A stretch of 64,000 nt of DNA, from the NCBI GenBank assembly GCA_039566865.1, contig CM076960.1:4588001-4652000 (forward strand), read 5' to 3'. The translations under genes were made by a program, and so were the position numbers. The notes beneath the pieces are model-generated. The model did no database searches, was not told the DNA's origin, and saw only the letters and a program-made list of their open reading frames with translations. Source of the DNA: Aurelia coerulea. Taxonomy: Eukaryota; Cnidaria; Scyphozoa; Semaeostomeae; Ulmaridae. This document shows, one piece after another, positions 56,401 to 62,792 of this stretch (positions are counted from its first letter, which is position 1; every line of letters begins with the position of its first letter).

Positions 56401-59400
56401 GAAATGTTGGATGAAATGCTGGATGCGTTTGACCACCCCCTCATAAACATCGGCAAACTTTAAATTTTTTGGGTAGAAATGTTGGATGAAATGTTGGATG
56501 CGTTTGACCAAGGCTTTAACCCTTGTCTGATAGATTAACACCTTAGTTTTGAATATTGGCTACATACTTTTTATTCTACAGCCCGCCAAACGTGTAAACT
56601 TTCTTGACTCGCCCGGTATAAGAACCTATAATTTGGAAGTCAGCATGGGTTCTTGTGAAATGAATAGAATGGATTGGTTCTCATTAAAGAGAATCGAAGC
56701 ATGTATAGGCTTTTGATAAAAACAGCCATACAAAGACGATAGAACGTGACACATGCCGACCATATTTGGATAACTGATCTACCTCCATAGGAAATACAGA
56801 TGTTTAACTAGCTTACATTACAAATTTTGGTAGAACATTGTAAAGAAGAAATTTCTGCGTGAAGAAATTTTCGTGAGTTGGAGATAATGTGAAATTTTTG
56901 GAATTAACTCTCGCGAAATGGCTAAAATGGGAATATTTGCGGGAATAAACTTTCGTGAATTAGGTTCTTAAAAAATGATGTAATGTCTCAAATGCTCCTC
57001 AACTCTTTTCTTCTTTATTTATTTGAAGTTTTAAAAAACAAACTATTTACAAAAACAACAAGGCTAATTAACTACGTGCCATCCATAGTGGGAAAGGACA
57101 TATAATCAGCGAGTGGGAAAGGATTTATAGTCAAAATATAGCATTTATGTAAACAAACTTACAAGGTCCTTTTCCTTTAATTCCTCTTCGTTTTCATTAT
57201 CTAAAGTTGGTCTCTCGATTCTGTTCTCTTCAAGCTACAAATAAACAGATCAAAGAATAATCTAACATTTTCGACGCTATAAGCAACTAGCAACACACCT
57301 TTTAGCAATTTTACAGAACAGTCTGAATCGAGCGATATATTTATACATTTTTATACGCTCAGTTTGATTGAGTGATGTTAAAGCTTGTATCATTATTGCG
57401 CACATTCGAAAAGTCTTCAAAATGCATAAAAATATCGTTCTACTCAGATTCTGTTTCAGAACAGCTAAAAGGTCATATTGTGGATTTCCTAAGCATTGGG
57501 AATATAGGTAAAGTTTAATTTATGACAGTCGCCTTTTTCAGTAATTTACTTTACATAGGCTGACAAGATTTCTAGGTCCTTATAAGCTAATTTAAGCCCA
57601 CTATCCATGCCGTATCGACGCATAGGACCCGGTGAAGTGAATTGCGAGCTCAGGCCTCCAAGCAGAGGGGAAAGCATATCAAAGCCTGGGAACTACGTTC
57701 CCAGATATTTTGTTGGGATTAACTTTTGACAGAAAATTTTCAAGAAAACATTGAGGCTTGCCAGCAAATCTCTGAATTTGAAATTATAATTTGAAATCTG
57801 GGGATGAAACAGAACAAGATTAGTTTCACAAAAAATTGATACGAAAAGTGGAACGATACACAAAATCGTTCCGTTCCGTTCCGTTGCATTCCGTCCCGTC
57901 CCGTCCCGTCCCGTCCCGTCCCGTCCCGTCCCGTTCCGTTCCGTTCCGTTCCGTTCCGTTCCGTCCCGTCCCGTCCCGTCCCGTCCCGTCCCGTCCCGTC
58001 CCGTTCCGTTCCGTTCCGTTCCGTTCCGTTCCCGTGTGAACAGGAAATGAGGTGGAGAAAAAACGGAACGGTAAGATTTTTGCTCAAGCGCACATGTGGG
58101 TGTTGTTGTAGCTGGAAAGAGTGGAAAAAACTAAAGAAACAACTGTGGAACGGGACGATTGCGTTCCCATGTCAACAGAAACAAGACCGATACGCCATCA
58201 CTCCGTTCCCGTGTGAACAGTCTAATGTTACGTTCCAGAAACTGGAACGAAGATGGAACGGAACGATTGCGTTCCTGTGTGAACGGGGCCTTAGGTTAGC
58301 TAAAACGCATTACCGGGTATGAATATTGATAAACCAACGACACCTCCCTTGTAGGAACTGTGTTTGTTCCCAGTACTGTTTTTGTGACATAGTATACAAA
58401 GCAATTGCTGCCCTGTTAATCCTTGTATAACATATGAAAACTTTCTTTAGTTACAGTGATTTTCAAATTCTAGCATCTGTTAGTCAAAAATCAATCAAAA
58501 ATCAACCAATCAAAAATCACCCTATCTGGTTCCCTGTGGTCATCTCGTATAGCAGTTGATCTCGTATTACATCAACACCGGAATTAGAAAACACAGAATT
58601 ATTCTTACGTCATCTTGACAGGACAGCAATTACTCTCTGTAGCTACTATGTCGCGAAAACAGCACTGGGAATAAACACAGTTGCCCTTGGTTAAACCTAA
58701 AAAGAAACACTTTTACCTTTTCTTTGATCGCTGATATTTCTTTGTCTTTATCTTCTATTTTTATTTGTGCGTCTAATATAGCTTTCTCGGCTCTTCTTTT
58801 TTCCTGTCAGAAAAAAATATAAGAGAATTACCATCTGATTACCTTGGTCAGAAAGTATATAAGTTCTCAAAAGTTTCCACTCCATTTTCTATCGCTAGGC
58901 ATACAAAGGGATCAGGATGGCTCAGTGGTAGCATGCTTGACTACCAATCTGAAGGTTGGTGGCTCGAATCCCTGCCCTGCCGAACCTGCTACAAAGTGTG
59001 AGGAGAGCCGCCAACTCTCTGCAATTCCAGACTAATCCAGGCACATCCCGGCACTGCATGTGAACAGATACAGAATGGTTAAATCTTATTGTCTAAAAAA
59101 CAATATTTGTTATATACCGGGTGTCCCAAAAAAGTTATGCACATTTGGTTGACTCCAGCGATGTGAATCTAGCTTCAATCAATGGCTAATCTCTTTGAAA
59201 ATATTCCTCGATAGTTAACTTGAAAATAGATACCTCATTTGTTGGTATTGATGCTTTGAGAGCAGACATATTGATGATGAAAGTTCAAATTTATGTCCAC
59301 GTCCAAACCATAGCTTTGGCGTTTTGGCCCAGAGACAAATTCCTATAGCACATGGAATAAATCAACGATAGGCTTGATAAAATTTGAGAGCTATTGGATC

Positions 59401-59873
59401 ATGTCAAATTCTGTTTGCTAGTAGTCATCCATTGACCAGCTCTTTAATTTTACTTTGATTTCAAATTTGATTTTGATGTGCTTCAAGATCAAGAATTTGA
59501 TTATGCCAAAAGGCCAACGTTTTGGTTACGACGTGGAGGCAAATTTAAACTTTCAAGAGAAATATTTCTACTCTCAAAGCAGCAATACCGACAACTGAGG
59601 TATCTGTTTTCAAGCTAACTATCGAGGAACATGTGGAGAGTGACTAGCAATTGATTTAAGCTAAACTCACATCGCTGGACCCAACCTAATCGGTACATCT
59701 TTTTCTGGGACACACCTGGTAGAATATGTTTGAAATAAAATAACATGAACCAATGGTGTCCCAAAATTTAAGAAATCTTTACCTCATCTCTGATTTTTCT
59801 CTCCAACATCGAAATTTGTTGTTCCATTTCCTCCTCAAGGTTCCGGGCATTTTCAGAGTTCTTTTCAGTTGCC
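26715..59873 (-). CDS. RASEF: RASEF (Rab45)-type GTPase with coiled coil, 3' 23 exons (5' end outside window)
   Basis: Exons (listed separately) join in phase from 59873 to the TAG at 26715-26717: one base of a split codon plus 1000 residues. Residues 1-163 are coiled coil ([14 protein letters not shown] at 146-159 in an H-start context is typical of RASEF). 164-422 is a Ser-rich linker with a second short coiled coil (about 304-354). 423-708 is an acidic Cys-rich exon. 794-1000 is a Rab domain: P-loop GDAAVGKSS (812-820), switch [18 protein letters not shown] (859-866), GNKID (917-921), ETSAR (952-956) and the end PGCC for double geranylgeranylation. The family pairs N-terminal EF hands with a Rab domain and serves calcium-linked membrane traffic and dynein. 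The EF hands must lie beyond 64000. The protein is far larger than the ~740-residue vertebrate one because of the linker. Confidence 0.92.
27588..28110. mobile_element. Inverted-repeat element, catagg...caaatcttt family, copy 3
   Basis: Left end agcataggttccaaatcttt with ggctggtgtaaaatt; right end aattttacacccaccttttt with gatttggaacctatgct. Inner arms also pair (ctaccgttggacttttctga against the later tcaggaaagtccaacggtag). In the last RASEF intron. Confidence 0.85.
28111..28920. other. RASEF intron sequence without a recognised feature
   Basis: Includes the repeated word acttacatactt near 28350-28400 and a purine-rich stretch at 28600-28700 that opens a plus ORF of no known family. Confidence 0.4.
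28921..28997 (-). CDS. RASEF: RASEF exon v, Rab ETSAR motif
   Basis: 77 nt; residues 945-969 ([20 protein letters not shown]). The G5 motif is ETSAR rather than the common ETSAK. Ends in AG of a split Arg. Confidence 0.95.
29121..29714. mobile_element. ~600-bp palindromic MITE, taccaggtgtccc family, copy 2
   Basis: Inverted halves: tttagctttaatcaatgg (29169) against ccattgattgaagcaact (29643). Ends gtaccagaaaaaat and gggacaaccagta are more decayed than in other copies. Confidence 0.8.
30043..30510. repeat. 468-bp palindromic element with 7-bp target duplication
   Basis: Arms of about 225 bp run from caagggtgttaggacacgaa inward and mirror at ttcgtgtcctaacacccttg. The repeat gtcatat flanks both ends (30036-30042 and 30511-30517). 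Because the arms are inverted copies, similar short ORFs appear on both strands (30113-30361 plus and 30190-30438 minus). Confidence 0.92.
30598..30717 (-). CDS. RASEF: RASEF exon u, Rab GNKID motif
   Basis: 120 nt, phase 0; residues 905-944 with [13 protein letters not shown], the guanine-specificity motif, and a variable loop. Confidence 0.95.
32004..32118 (-). CDS. RASEF: RASEF exon t, Rab switch II and strand 4
   Basis: 115 nt; residues 867-904 ([20 protein letters not shown] then [18 protein letters not shown]). Very close to vertebrate RASEF. Confidence 0.97.
33350..33431 (-). CDS. RASEF: RASEF exon s, Rab interswitch and DTAGQE
   Basis: 82 nt; residues 840-865 ([12 protein letters not shown], then [11 protein letters not shown]). 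Contains the catalytic Gln of WDTAGQ. Ends in AG of a split Arg. Confidence 0.97.
33537..33742 (-). mobile_element. tRNA-derived SINE, copy 2
   Basis: Read on the minus strand: A-box-like tggcgcactggtgtaatcca, B-box-like gggttcgataaccgg, a body matching 11340-11530, and a tail of four or five ccttcac-type units (plus: aaggtg repeats at 33538-33562). In a RASEF intron. Confidence 0.8.
33834..33969 (-). CDS. RASEF: RASEF exon r, Rab P-loop and switch I start
   Basis: 136 nt; residues 794-838 with [20 protein letters not shown] (806-825) and the switch I start LNSTLG. Ends in one base of Gly. Confidence 0.97.
34340..35600. repeat. Pair of related AT-rich segments ending ctttaaatcccggtagta
   Basis: 34700-34890 and 35385-35598 share gctatcgttct, tagcacaaagtacc, aaattaaaaggaagatg and the end tttaaatcccggtagtaag/g. 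The second copy carries a small hairpin (aggtacttt...cttggtacct). A reverse-transcriptase fragment lies between them. Confidence 0.6.
34880..34955 (-). pseudogene. Non-LTR reverse transcriptase fragment
   Basis: The minus strand reads [12 protein letters not shown], the conserved block of non-LTR reverse transcriptases. NDI follows at once, so the usual few residues between are missing, and a stop comes nine codons later. Too short to be functional. Confidence 0.8.
35616..35798 (-). CDS. RASEF: RASEF exon q, acidic linker before the Rab domain
   Basis: 183 nt, phase 0; residues 733-793. Acidic patch [10 protein letters not shown] followed by a Ser/Asp run and a short basic stretch ([10 protein letters not shown]). 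Acceptor tttctctag, donor gtatga. Confidence 0.9.
36050..36249. mobile_element. Right-end fragment of the 4758-5275 element family
   Basis: Shares gctcagaataaggtttt, aacattttatcatc, and the end gagcactttttaggacattcggta with that element. Confidence 0.55.
36271..36342 (-). CDS. RASEF: RASEF exon p, linker
   Basis: 72 nt, phase 0; residues 709-732 ([20 protein letters not shown] then IDEE). Acceptor attctcag, donor gtgagt. Confidence 0.9.
37028..37125 (-). mobile_element. Short tRNA-derived SINE fragment
   Basis: The minus strand reads ctcagtggtagcacacttga...accaatcggagggttggtgg...ttcatgtccccgccctg, matching the SINE at 58905-59098. Its 3' part ends early. Confidence 0.7.
37687..38544 (-). 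CDS. RASEF: RASEF exon o, 286-residue acidic Cys-cluster linker
   Basis: 858 nt, phase 0 at both ends; residues 423-708. Four Cys clusters: C433/C435/C446/C449 in a zinc-ribbon-like CDCG...CTNCGK; C485/C487/C495/C498; C534/C539/C541/C542; C606/C609/C623/C625. Two LC8-like stretches, KDVSIQADL (near 509-517) and KSVQVSD (near 552-558), lie between clusters. The rest is acidic and probably disordered. A second acceptor seven bases inside would break the frame, so the one at 38545 is used. Confidence 0.88.
38545..39285. other. RASEF intron sequence, nothing recognised
   Basis: AT-rich. A short palindromic phrase, gggtaccctgggtaccaa...ctcccagggta, lies at 39240-39288. Confidence 0.4.
39286..40408. 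mobile_element. Split inverted-repeat element, catagggctcaaatcttt family, copy 4
   Basis: Left end ggcatagggctcaaatcttt at 39286; right end tttacacccaccattttaaa with gatttgagcgctcc near 40408. The middle is interrupted by the 667-bp palindrome at 39681-40347. Confidence 0.75.
39681..40347. repeat. 667-bp palindromic element with target duplication
   Basis: taacaaggacagattttgta at the left mirrors tacaaaatctgtccttgtta at the right. Long internal arms pair (ctcgggcattttgtttcttt against aaagaaacaaaatgcccgag). tactccaag at 39672-39680 recurs at 40348-40356. The interior is related to 1990-2400 and 41480-41620. Confidence 0.85.
40433..41640. mobile_element. Composite fold-back with an element in its centre
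   Basis: Arms 40433-40700 and 41350-41640 are inverted relatives (cgattgcaggcaaagcaaat against tttgtctgcaatcgctaatc; aagccacataag against cgcggcttt). The element 40710-41340 occupies the centre. Confidence 0.65.
40710..41340. mobile_element. Inverted-repeat element, taccgggtgaacca family
   Basis: Left end taccgggtgaaccagaaaaa with agttcccactttt; right end aagtgggaaattttttctgg with ctcatccggta. Interior arms pair (gtattttggtgatttttctc against gagaaaaatcacaaaaatac). Relative: 2413-3014. Confidence 0.85.
41664..41763 (-). CDS. RASEF: RASEF exon n, Ser/Arg-rich
   Basis: 100 nt; residues 390-422 ([20 protein letters not shown] then a basic tail ending RSTT). Continues the RS-like composition of exon m. 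Acceptor tttcacag, donor gtaagt. Confidence 0.87.
42228..42605. mobile_element. Inverted-repeat element, ggctgcggtcacact ends
   Basis: Left ggctgcggtcacactactgt and ttttcccgttgtaat; right atacaacggggtaaaaacgt and ctagtgtgactgcaacc. Internal ggtcacac...gtcacata words recur. No ORF. Confidence 0.75.
42740..42816 (-). CDS. RASEF: RASEF exon m, Ser/Arg-rich
   Basis: 77 nt; residues 364-388 ([20 protein letters not shown] at the start), ending in AG of a split Ser codon. Acceptor ttttgtag, donor gtattg. Confidence 0.87.
42817..43910. other. RASEF intron sequence, nothing recognised
   Basis: No element ends or supported exon were seen; the plus ORF at 43457-43720 lacks family features. Confidence 0.4.
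43911..43937 (-). CDS. RASEF: RASEF exon l, 27-nt microexon
   Basis: Nine codons, LLTHKAKDQ, between a ttttttgcag acceptor and a gtaagt donor, phase 0 at both ends. Skipping it would keep the frame, so alternative use is possible. Confidence 0.75.
44526..44580 (-). CDS. RASEF: RASEF exon k, duplicate of exon f
   Basis: 55 nt; completes Cys, then [18 protein letters not shown] (337-354). It matches exon f in length, entry phase and the pattern NRxLxxxNDxLRxxL. Confidence 0.9.
45505..45602 (-). CDS. RASEF: RASEF exon j, second short coiled coil
   Basis: 98 nt; residues 304-335 ([17 protein letters not shown] at its end) plus two bases of a Cys codon. The donor gtacga is the weakest in the gene, but phase matches on both sides. 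Resembles exon e. Confidence 0.82.
45823..46375. mobile_element. Palindromic MITE, taccaggtgtccc family, copy 3
   Basis: Left end taccc ggtgtttcaaaaagg; shares tttagctttaatcaatggct, tagttcacttgaacatagat and caaaccagagctttggcctc with 14389 and 59115. The right end is decayed (ggaaccggtataa). Confidence 0.8.
47000..47155 (-). CDS. RASEF: RASEF exon i, acidic linker
   Basis: 156 nt, phase 0 at both ends; residues 252-303, about one-third Asp/Glu ([20 protein letters not shown] at the end). Acceptor ttaccag, donor gtaaat. Confidence 0.88.
47222..47828. mobile_element. 607-bp near-perfect palindromic MITE, cccgggtgcgcc ends
   Basis: gggtgcgccaaaataaacta with tgcacgtttggcagg is mirrored exactly at the right end. 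The arms of about 280 bp stay closely matched to the centre near 47525. In RASEF intron between exons h and i. Confidence 0.92.
47932..48173. mobile_element. 242-bp insertion with 11-bp target duplication
   Basis: tgctccctgga occurs at 47921-47931 and 48174-48184, where the host element should have it once. The insert begins caacctcgttcccaggcccc and ends tgttgtatcaaggt. Class unknown. Confidence 0.7.
48516..49276. mobile_element. Second-level palindromic element, taccgggtgtcccaaatgat ends
   Basis: Ends taccgggtgtcccaaatgat (with gtattatcgtttg) and the exact inverse at the right. Inner arms pair (gtcgaaaagaagatcgataa against ttatcaatcttcttttcgac). The hAT-like element at 48666-48821 sits in its left arm. 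Confidence 0.9.
48666..48821. mobile_element. Third-level hAT-like MITE with 8-bp target duplication
   Basis: Ends cagtggcggacacttggggg and ...ccaaagtgtccgccactg. 8-bp repeats gttttaat lie at 48658-48665 and 48822-48829. Same terminal class as 1528-1844. Confidence 0.92.
49860..50050. other. Locally GC-rich segment of unknown origin
   Basis: About 130 bp centred on 49970 (gtctgcggggtcgcgcggcg) is far more GC-rich than its surroundings and has several CpGs. It is part of an 80-residue plus ORF (49805-50047) of no recognised family. It lies inside a RASEF intron. Confidence 0.4.
50062..50236. mobile_element. ~175-bp MITE, tttagctattct family, copy 2
   Basis: Left tttagctattctacaaaaga with gcctggatcgagcg; right tcgttcgattccgatgcttg with ttgctaaaaggtc. 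Confidence 0.82.
50336..50413. repeat. (GAT)n microsatellite
   Basis: About 25 perfect atg/gat units. They give spurious poly-Ile and poly-His ORFs on the minus strand. 220 bp downstream of RASEF exon h. Confidence 0.97.
50636..50804 (-). CDS. RASEF: RASEF exon h, Ser-rich linker with a Spindly-like motif
   Basis: 169 nt; residues 196-251. A Ser/Thr-rich first half is followed by [22 protein letters not shown] (239-244) resembles the Spindly motif of dynein adaptors. Acceptor ccccaag, donor gtaaga. Confidence 0.9.
51120..51741. mobile_element. Inverted-repeat element, taccgggtgactca family
   Basis: Left taccgggtgactcaaaatat; right attttattgagtcacccagca. Arms pair around ttccaaaaatcattgcag against ctacaatgatttttgaaact. 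Confidence 0.82.
52263..52357 (-). CDS. RASEF: RASEF exon g, linker
   Basis: 95 nt; residues 164-194, Ser/Lys-rich ([19 protein letters not shown]), with likely disorder and proline-directed Ser sites. Ends in AG of a split Arg. Confidence 0.9.
52358..53113. other. RASEF intron sequence, nothing recognised
   Basis: A CpG-containing run (gcacggcgaagccgcaccga) near 52925 interrupts AT-rich sequence. No supported exon or element ends. Confidence 0.4.
53114..53168 (-). CDS. RASEF: RASEF exon f, conserved [14 protein letters not shown] segment
   Basis: 55 nt; completes His, then residues 146-163, [18 protein letters not shown]. This is the most recognisable part of the RASEF coiled coil. Same length and phase as exon k at 44526-44580, which it resembles. 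Confidence 0.95.
53647..54075. mobile_element. Inverted-repeat element, tacagtaaatcccc ends
   Basis: Left tacagtaaatccccacatat with aagaacctac; right gtaggttcttatatgcgggg with atttaccgta. A related single terminus (taccgtaaatcctcgaatta) lies at 50929. Confidence 0.82.
54112..54180 (-). CDS. RASEF: RASEF exon e, coiled coil
   Basis: 69 nt; residues 123-144 ([20 protein letters not shown] then LL) with split codons at both ends. The donor gtatgt follows CA of the His codon. Probable paralogue of exon j at 45505. Confidence 0.93.
54391..54903. mobile_element. Inverted-repeat element, ctattaagcccc ends
   Basis: Left ctattaagccccttccgtat with taagccccctctctagtaag; right gggggcttaatag. Further taagcccc words lie inside both ends, forming a subterminal array. 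Confidence 0.75.
55319..55434 (-). CDS. RASEF: RASEF exon d, coiled coil
   Basis: 116 nt; residues 84-121 ([17 protein letters not shown]..., [15 protein letters not shown]) and the first two bases of an Arg codon. Aligns well with the vertebrate RASEF coiled coil. Confidence 0.94.
55647..56618. mobile_element. Palindromic element hosting another insertion
   Basis: Left accgggtgagtttaaaaaga with gtttacac; right gtgtaaactttcttgactcg with cccggta. Arms pair at tgtaaggggtttgtagg against cctacaaaccccttaca. The element at 56075-56519 interrupts the right arm. Confidence 0.88.
56075..56519. mobile_element. TTAA-flanked element made of tgttggatgaaa repeats
   Basis: Flanked by TTAA on both sides (56075-56078, 56516-56519). 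TIRs gtcaaacgcatccaacattt and the inverse aaatgttggatgcgtttgac. About fifteen copies of gttggatg or its complement fill both subterminal regions. TTAA targeting fits piggyBac-type elements. Confidence 0.8.
57163..57234 (-). CDS. RASEF: RASEF exon c, coiled coil
   Basis: 72 nt, phase 0 at both ends, residues 60-83 ([20 protein letters not shown]...). Acceptor tttgtag, donor gtaagt. Confidence 0.9.
57299..57474. mobile_element. ~175-bp MITE, tttagctattct family, copy 3
   Basis: Left tttagcaattttacagaaca; right cagaacagctaaaaggtc. It lies 65 bp above RASEF exon c, inside the intron. Confidence 0.75.
57860..58295. mobile_element. MITE with a large CCGTY pentanucleotide array
   Basis: ccgtt and ccgtc units form homogeneous blocks from 57867 to 58031. 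Then cccgtgtgaacagg is followed by inverse ggaacgg words, more gtgtgaacag repeats, and the end gtgtgaacggggcc. The opposite ORFs here are repeat translations. Confidence 0.75.
58717..58803 (-). CDS. RASEF: RASEF exon b, coiled coil
   Basis: 87 nt, phase 0 at both ends, residues 31-59, beginning [13 protein letters not shown]. Highly charged heptad-like sequence. Acceptor ttctgacag, donor gtaaaa. Confidence 0.93.
58905..59098 (+). mobile_element. tRNA-derived SINE, second family
   Basis: A box tggctcagtggtagcatgct, B box ggctcgaatcc, then a body with gaggagagccgccaactctc and a 3' end caggcacatcccggcactgc...gtctaaaaaac. Matches 37028-37125. It looks tRNA-like at the 5' end but lacks a matching acceptor stem. 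Confidence 0.8.
59115..59721. mobile_element. ~607-bp palindromic MITE, taccgggtgtccc family, copy 4
   Basis: Left taccgggtgtcccaaaaaag with ttatgcacatttggttgact; right atctttttctgggacacacc with tggta. Halves pair through atcaatggctaatctc against gactagcaattgat. Confidence 0.85.
59783..59873 (-). CDS. RASEF: RASEF exon a (first in window), coiled coil
   Basis: 91 nt, entering in phase 2. Residues 1-30 include [20 protein letters not shown], the start of the RASEF coiled coil. Acceptor gcgctcag, donor gtaaag. Confidence 0.92.
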
Positions 59874-60054
59874 CTGAGCGCAAAAACAAGATTATGATTA
59901 ATCTATTGAGATTACAGCTATGTACTAAGCAGCCACCAAGTCCTTTATCGTAAATAGCTCTTCCTTTGTAAATTGTGTTTCACATCAGATGTCAGCCATT
60001 TTACTTTACTAATCAACAATCAAATGATTTGCACTCGTGGCATCTTTCAACCCA

Positions 60055-60837
60055 TTCAAACCCTGACCTGACATCTGATATGAGACAGAATCTAGTATAG
60101 TATCCATTAATCTTTAATTGTATCGTAATGTGCCTGTACTATTATTCGATTTGACCCTACAATACATCCACACAAGCGGTCGATTCAATTTAGATCACAG
60201 AAATCTAGCTAAATGCAACTCAACCACCATACCAAGTCCATATTCGTAAAGTCTCCTGTTCGCCGAGTCCCGTTCCTCTATTCTTTTGTTCTTTTGTTTG
60301 TAAGTAGCTTTTCGTGACAACACCCTTTAGCTATTCTACAAAAGAGCCTGGATTGATCGTCTTTCTCATACATTGCATACGCGACTTTTGACTGAGTGGC
60401 GATAAAGCTTCTATCACTATAGCGTACATTCGAAAATTCCACTTGCAAAATATCGTTCAATTCTAATTCTTTTCTGAATAGCTAGGGGGCCTCTTGTATA
60501 TTTAGTTGTATTTTAGTTTATCTCCTTCATGTGATGGCCCTGGGGTAGTCATGATCTTTTGCTCCCCTTGGTATCGTTTCTGTAGTATTGTATGGTAGCT
60601 CGTTTGTAATCTTAGGTAACTCGTAAATTGTAAATTTTTTAAATTGAATTGATAGAAAAAAAAGGAAAAAAATGTGTCTGTATACAATTTAACGTTTCAT
60701 GTTTTTATATATTGGTCATGGGGTAGTCATTGTATTTCGCTCCCCATGGTATCGTACCTGTAGTGTTGCATAGTAATTTAAATAGGTATAGTAGAATGTA
60801 ACATTATTGCAAAATTTTATATTTGAATAAAAAAAAC
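60055..60837 (+). mobile_element. Retroposon tail split by a later insertion
   Basis: 60055-60130 and about 60664-60837 together correspond to the continuous 7305-7556 copy. Between them lie a tttagctattct MITE (60324-60490) and another ggggtagtcat-type tail (60530-60660). Confidence 0.7.
60324..60490. mobile_element. ~175-bp MITE, tttagctattct family, copy 4
   Basis: Left cctttagctattctacaaaa with gagcctggattgatcg; right tcgttcaattctaattcttt with ctgaatagctag. Confidence 0.8.
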
Positions 60838-61481
60838 AAGAGACATTGTGTAAAAATAACATTAAAGGTGAAATGGCAGAAAAACTCATGCAAACAGCAA
60901 ACGCTTGGCCTCAAAACCCTTTCAGTGAAGCTACAGTAACCCGCAAAATAGAAACCAGTTTATTCAAAACAGCCTCTCTGGTTTCTCTTTGGTTTCTGGA
61001 AACAGGCTGAAAGGTTTCTTATCACGTGGTATGTTCAAGAAACATTCAGTGATTTCAACTTAAATCTTGAAAGAAAACACAGAAAGAAAACACTATCGAA
61101 CAATATGTTCTTGTTACATAGCATCCACTCTAAATCCATTCAACCATATATGCCAAGTATACATTACATAGATTTAGATGCTTTTGCATGAAATCTCTAG
61201 AAGATGTTTGGCACCTGATTTTAACAAAAATTAGATATGAATTTATTTGGGATCCTCCTGTAAGAAATCTTCCTAAAATCAGGCTGAGAAGTTTCTTACA
61301 CGAGGGCATCATGACGTGGTTTCTATTTTGCGGGCTCTTACTGTATGAAGAATAAAACGACTTCATTTGGGGTTCATTTGGCTGACTAACAGTTCCTACA
61401 GTAAACTACGACAGTGAGTGTATACACTTTAGGTGCATGGATTATCATATGTGACGATCCTTACACTCCAGTGACAAAACA

Positions 61482-61612
61482 AGGGGTAGTCATTGTCTGT
61501 TGCTCCCTGTGGTTACCGTCCTTGTAGCGTTGTATAGTTTTATAGTAATTATTAGAAAGTGTAATAGGTTTTAACATGTATTGTAACATATTAGATGAAT
61601 ATGAAAAATGAG
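61482..61612 (+). mobile_element. Retroposon 3' tail, further copy
   Basis: aaggggtagtcattgtctgt with tgctccctgtggt...gttgtatagt, ending in an A-rich stretch; same 3' family as 7305-7556. Confidence 0.65.
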
Positions 61613-61879
61613 AAGAAAAAAAAAACAATGCAACAGTTCAATTTTGACAACAAAAATAAAAGCTGGACGATGGAACGATAACTTGTTAGGCGTGTGCGTC
61701 GTAGGTCTTAGTGTGATGGTCGCAATTTTAGCGATGTGCGGATTCTATTTCAGGTGCATATCACAACCGTTATCTTTAAAGGGGTCATTGAAACCGGCAT
61801 GCTTTGTGAATACATCTTTTGTGTATCTGTGTTGTTGTCGCCATTTTCATGGTCCATGGTTTCCATCAAATCCTGATTC

Positions 61880-62792
61880 AGCGGCGATTATCGGCGATCC
61901 CATCACCGATGATCGTCGATATCTGTTTTCACAAATCGTCATTAGCAGGGACGCCGGAGCGATGGTAGGGCAAGGGGGGCAACTAGGAACGTGAGGGCAA
62001 TCGAGACCGAAGGCGAGCGAAGCGAGCCTAAAAATCGGGGGGTCCGGGGGTACACCGCCGGGAAAATTTTGTGGCCACGCCCTTTAGATTGGCTTAAAAT
62101 GCTATCAAAAATGTTTCACGAAATTTTTCGGCTATTTCTCTACATGTCCTCATTCCGAATCGCATAAAATTGCATATTGCTTATTTTGAAGTTGCAAGTG
62201 CCAGTCATTTTTCGTTACTGGTGTGTTTCTAATAAGGGAATGAAGCTATGGCGGCTTTTATATCAAGTTTCAAAGAAAATTATTGTTTTTCATTGAAAGG
62301 GCACTTATGCCCCCCTTGCCCCCGTTAGGAAAGGGCAGGAGGGGCGCTTGCCCCCCCGCGCCCCCCTCTCCGGCGTTCCTGGTCATTAGGCTTGTATTTT
62401 GGCATGAAATTCAACATGACTGCAACATTGAATCAAAGATTGTCCGATATTTGAATCAAATCTGCGATAAAACGCAGAAATGATGCGGAAAGCTATTCAT
62501 GATCGCTGATGTTCTGTTTTCATAAGAACACCCTGGGGAATGTCGTCGCAGTACGGTGGAGGGTGCTGAGTACGGTGGAGGACTATCTTGGAGTACGGCG
62601 GGGGGCTATCATACATATCTTACAGCATCGATGATCTGGAAACAAAATTCTTTTATTCTGAAAGTTCTACGACGATGGTCGCTGATGATTGCTGATGCTC
62701 TTAAGAGCTTGGTTTTCATAAATCATAATTTATCGGCGATAGTTGCCGATGGTATCGCCGATGGGATGGTATCGCCGATGATCGCCGATTAA
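61880..62792. repeat. ATCGGCGAT-rich repeat segments around a nested MITE
   Basis: Words atcggcgat/atcgccgat and gatgatcg cluster at 61880-61935, 62488-62530 and 62675-62792, mostly as inverted pairs. Probably the remains of one or more elements with such ends. Confidence 0.55.
61946..62381. mobile_element. hAT-like MITE with 8-bp target duplication
   Basis: Ends cagggacgccggagcgatgg and ...tctccggcgttcctg. gtcattag flanks both sides (61938-61945, 62382-62389). Interior G-rich and C-rich tracts resemble 1528-1844. Confidence 0.88.

Noticed and set aside
57740..58093. ORFs with [10 protein letters not shown] and SVPSRPVP repeats on opposite strands
   Set aside because: They are translations of the CCGTY pentanucleotide array; no start context, splice sites or family.
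58913..58990. Possible tRNA gene
   Set aside because: A and B boxes are present, but no acceptor stem or anticodon arm pairs properly and a second copy shows SINE structure.
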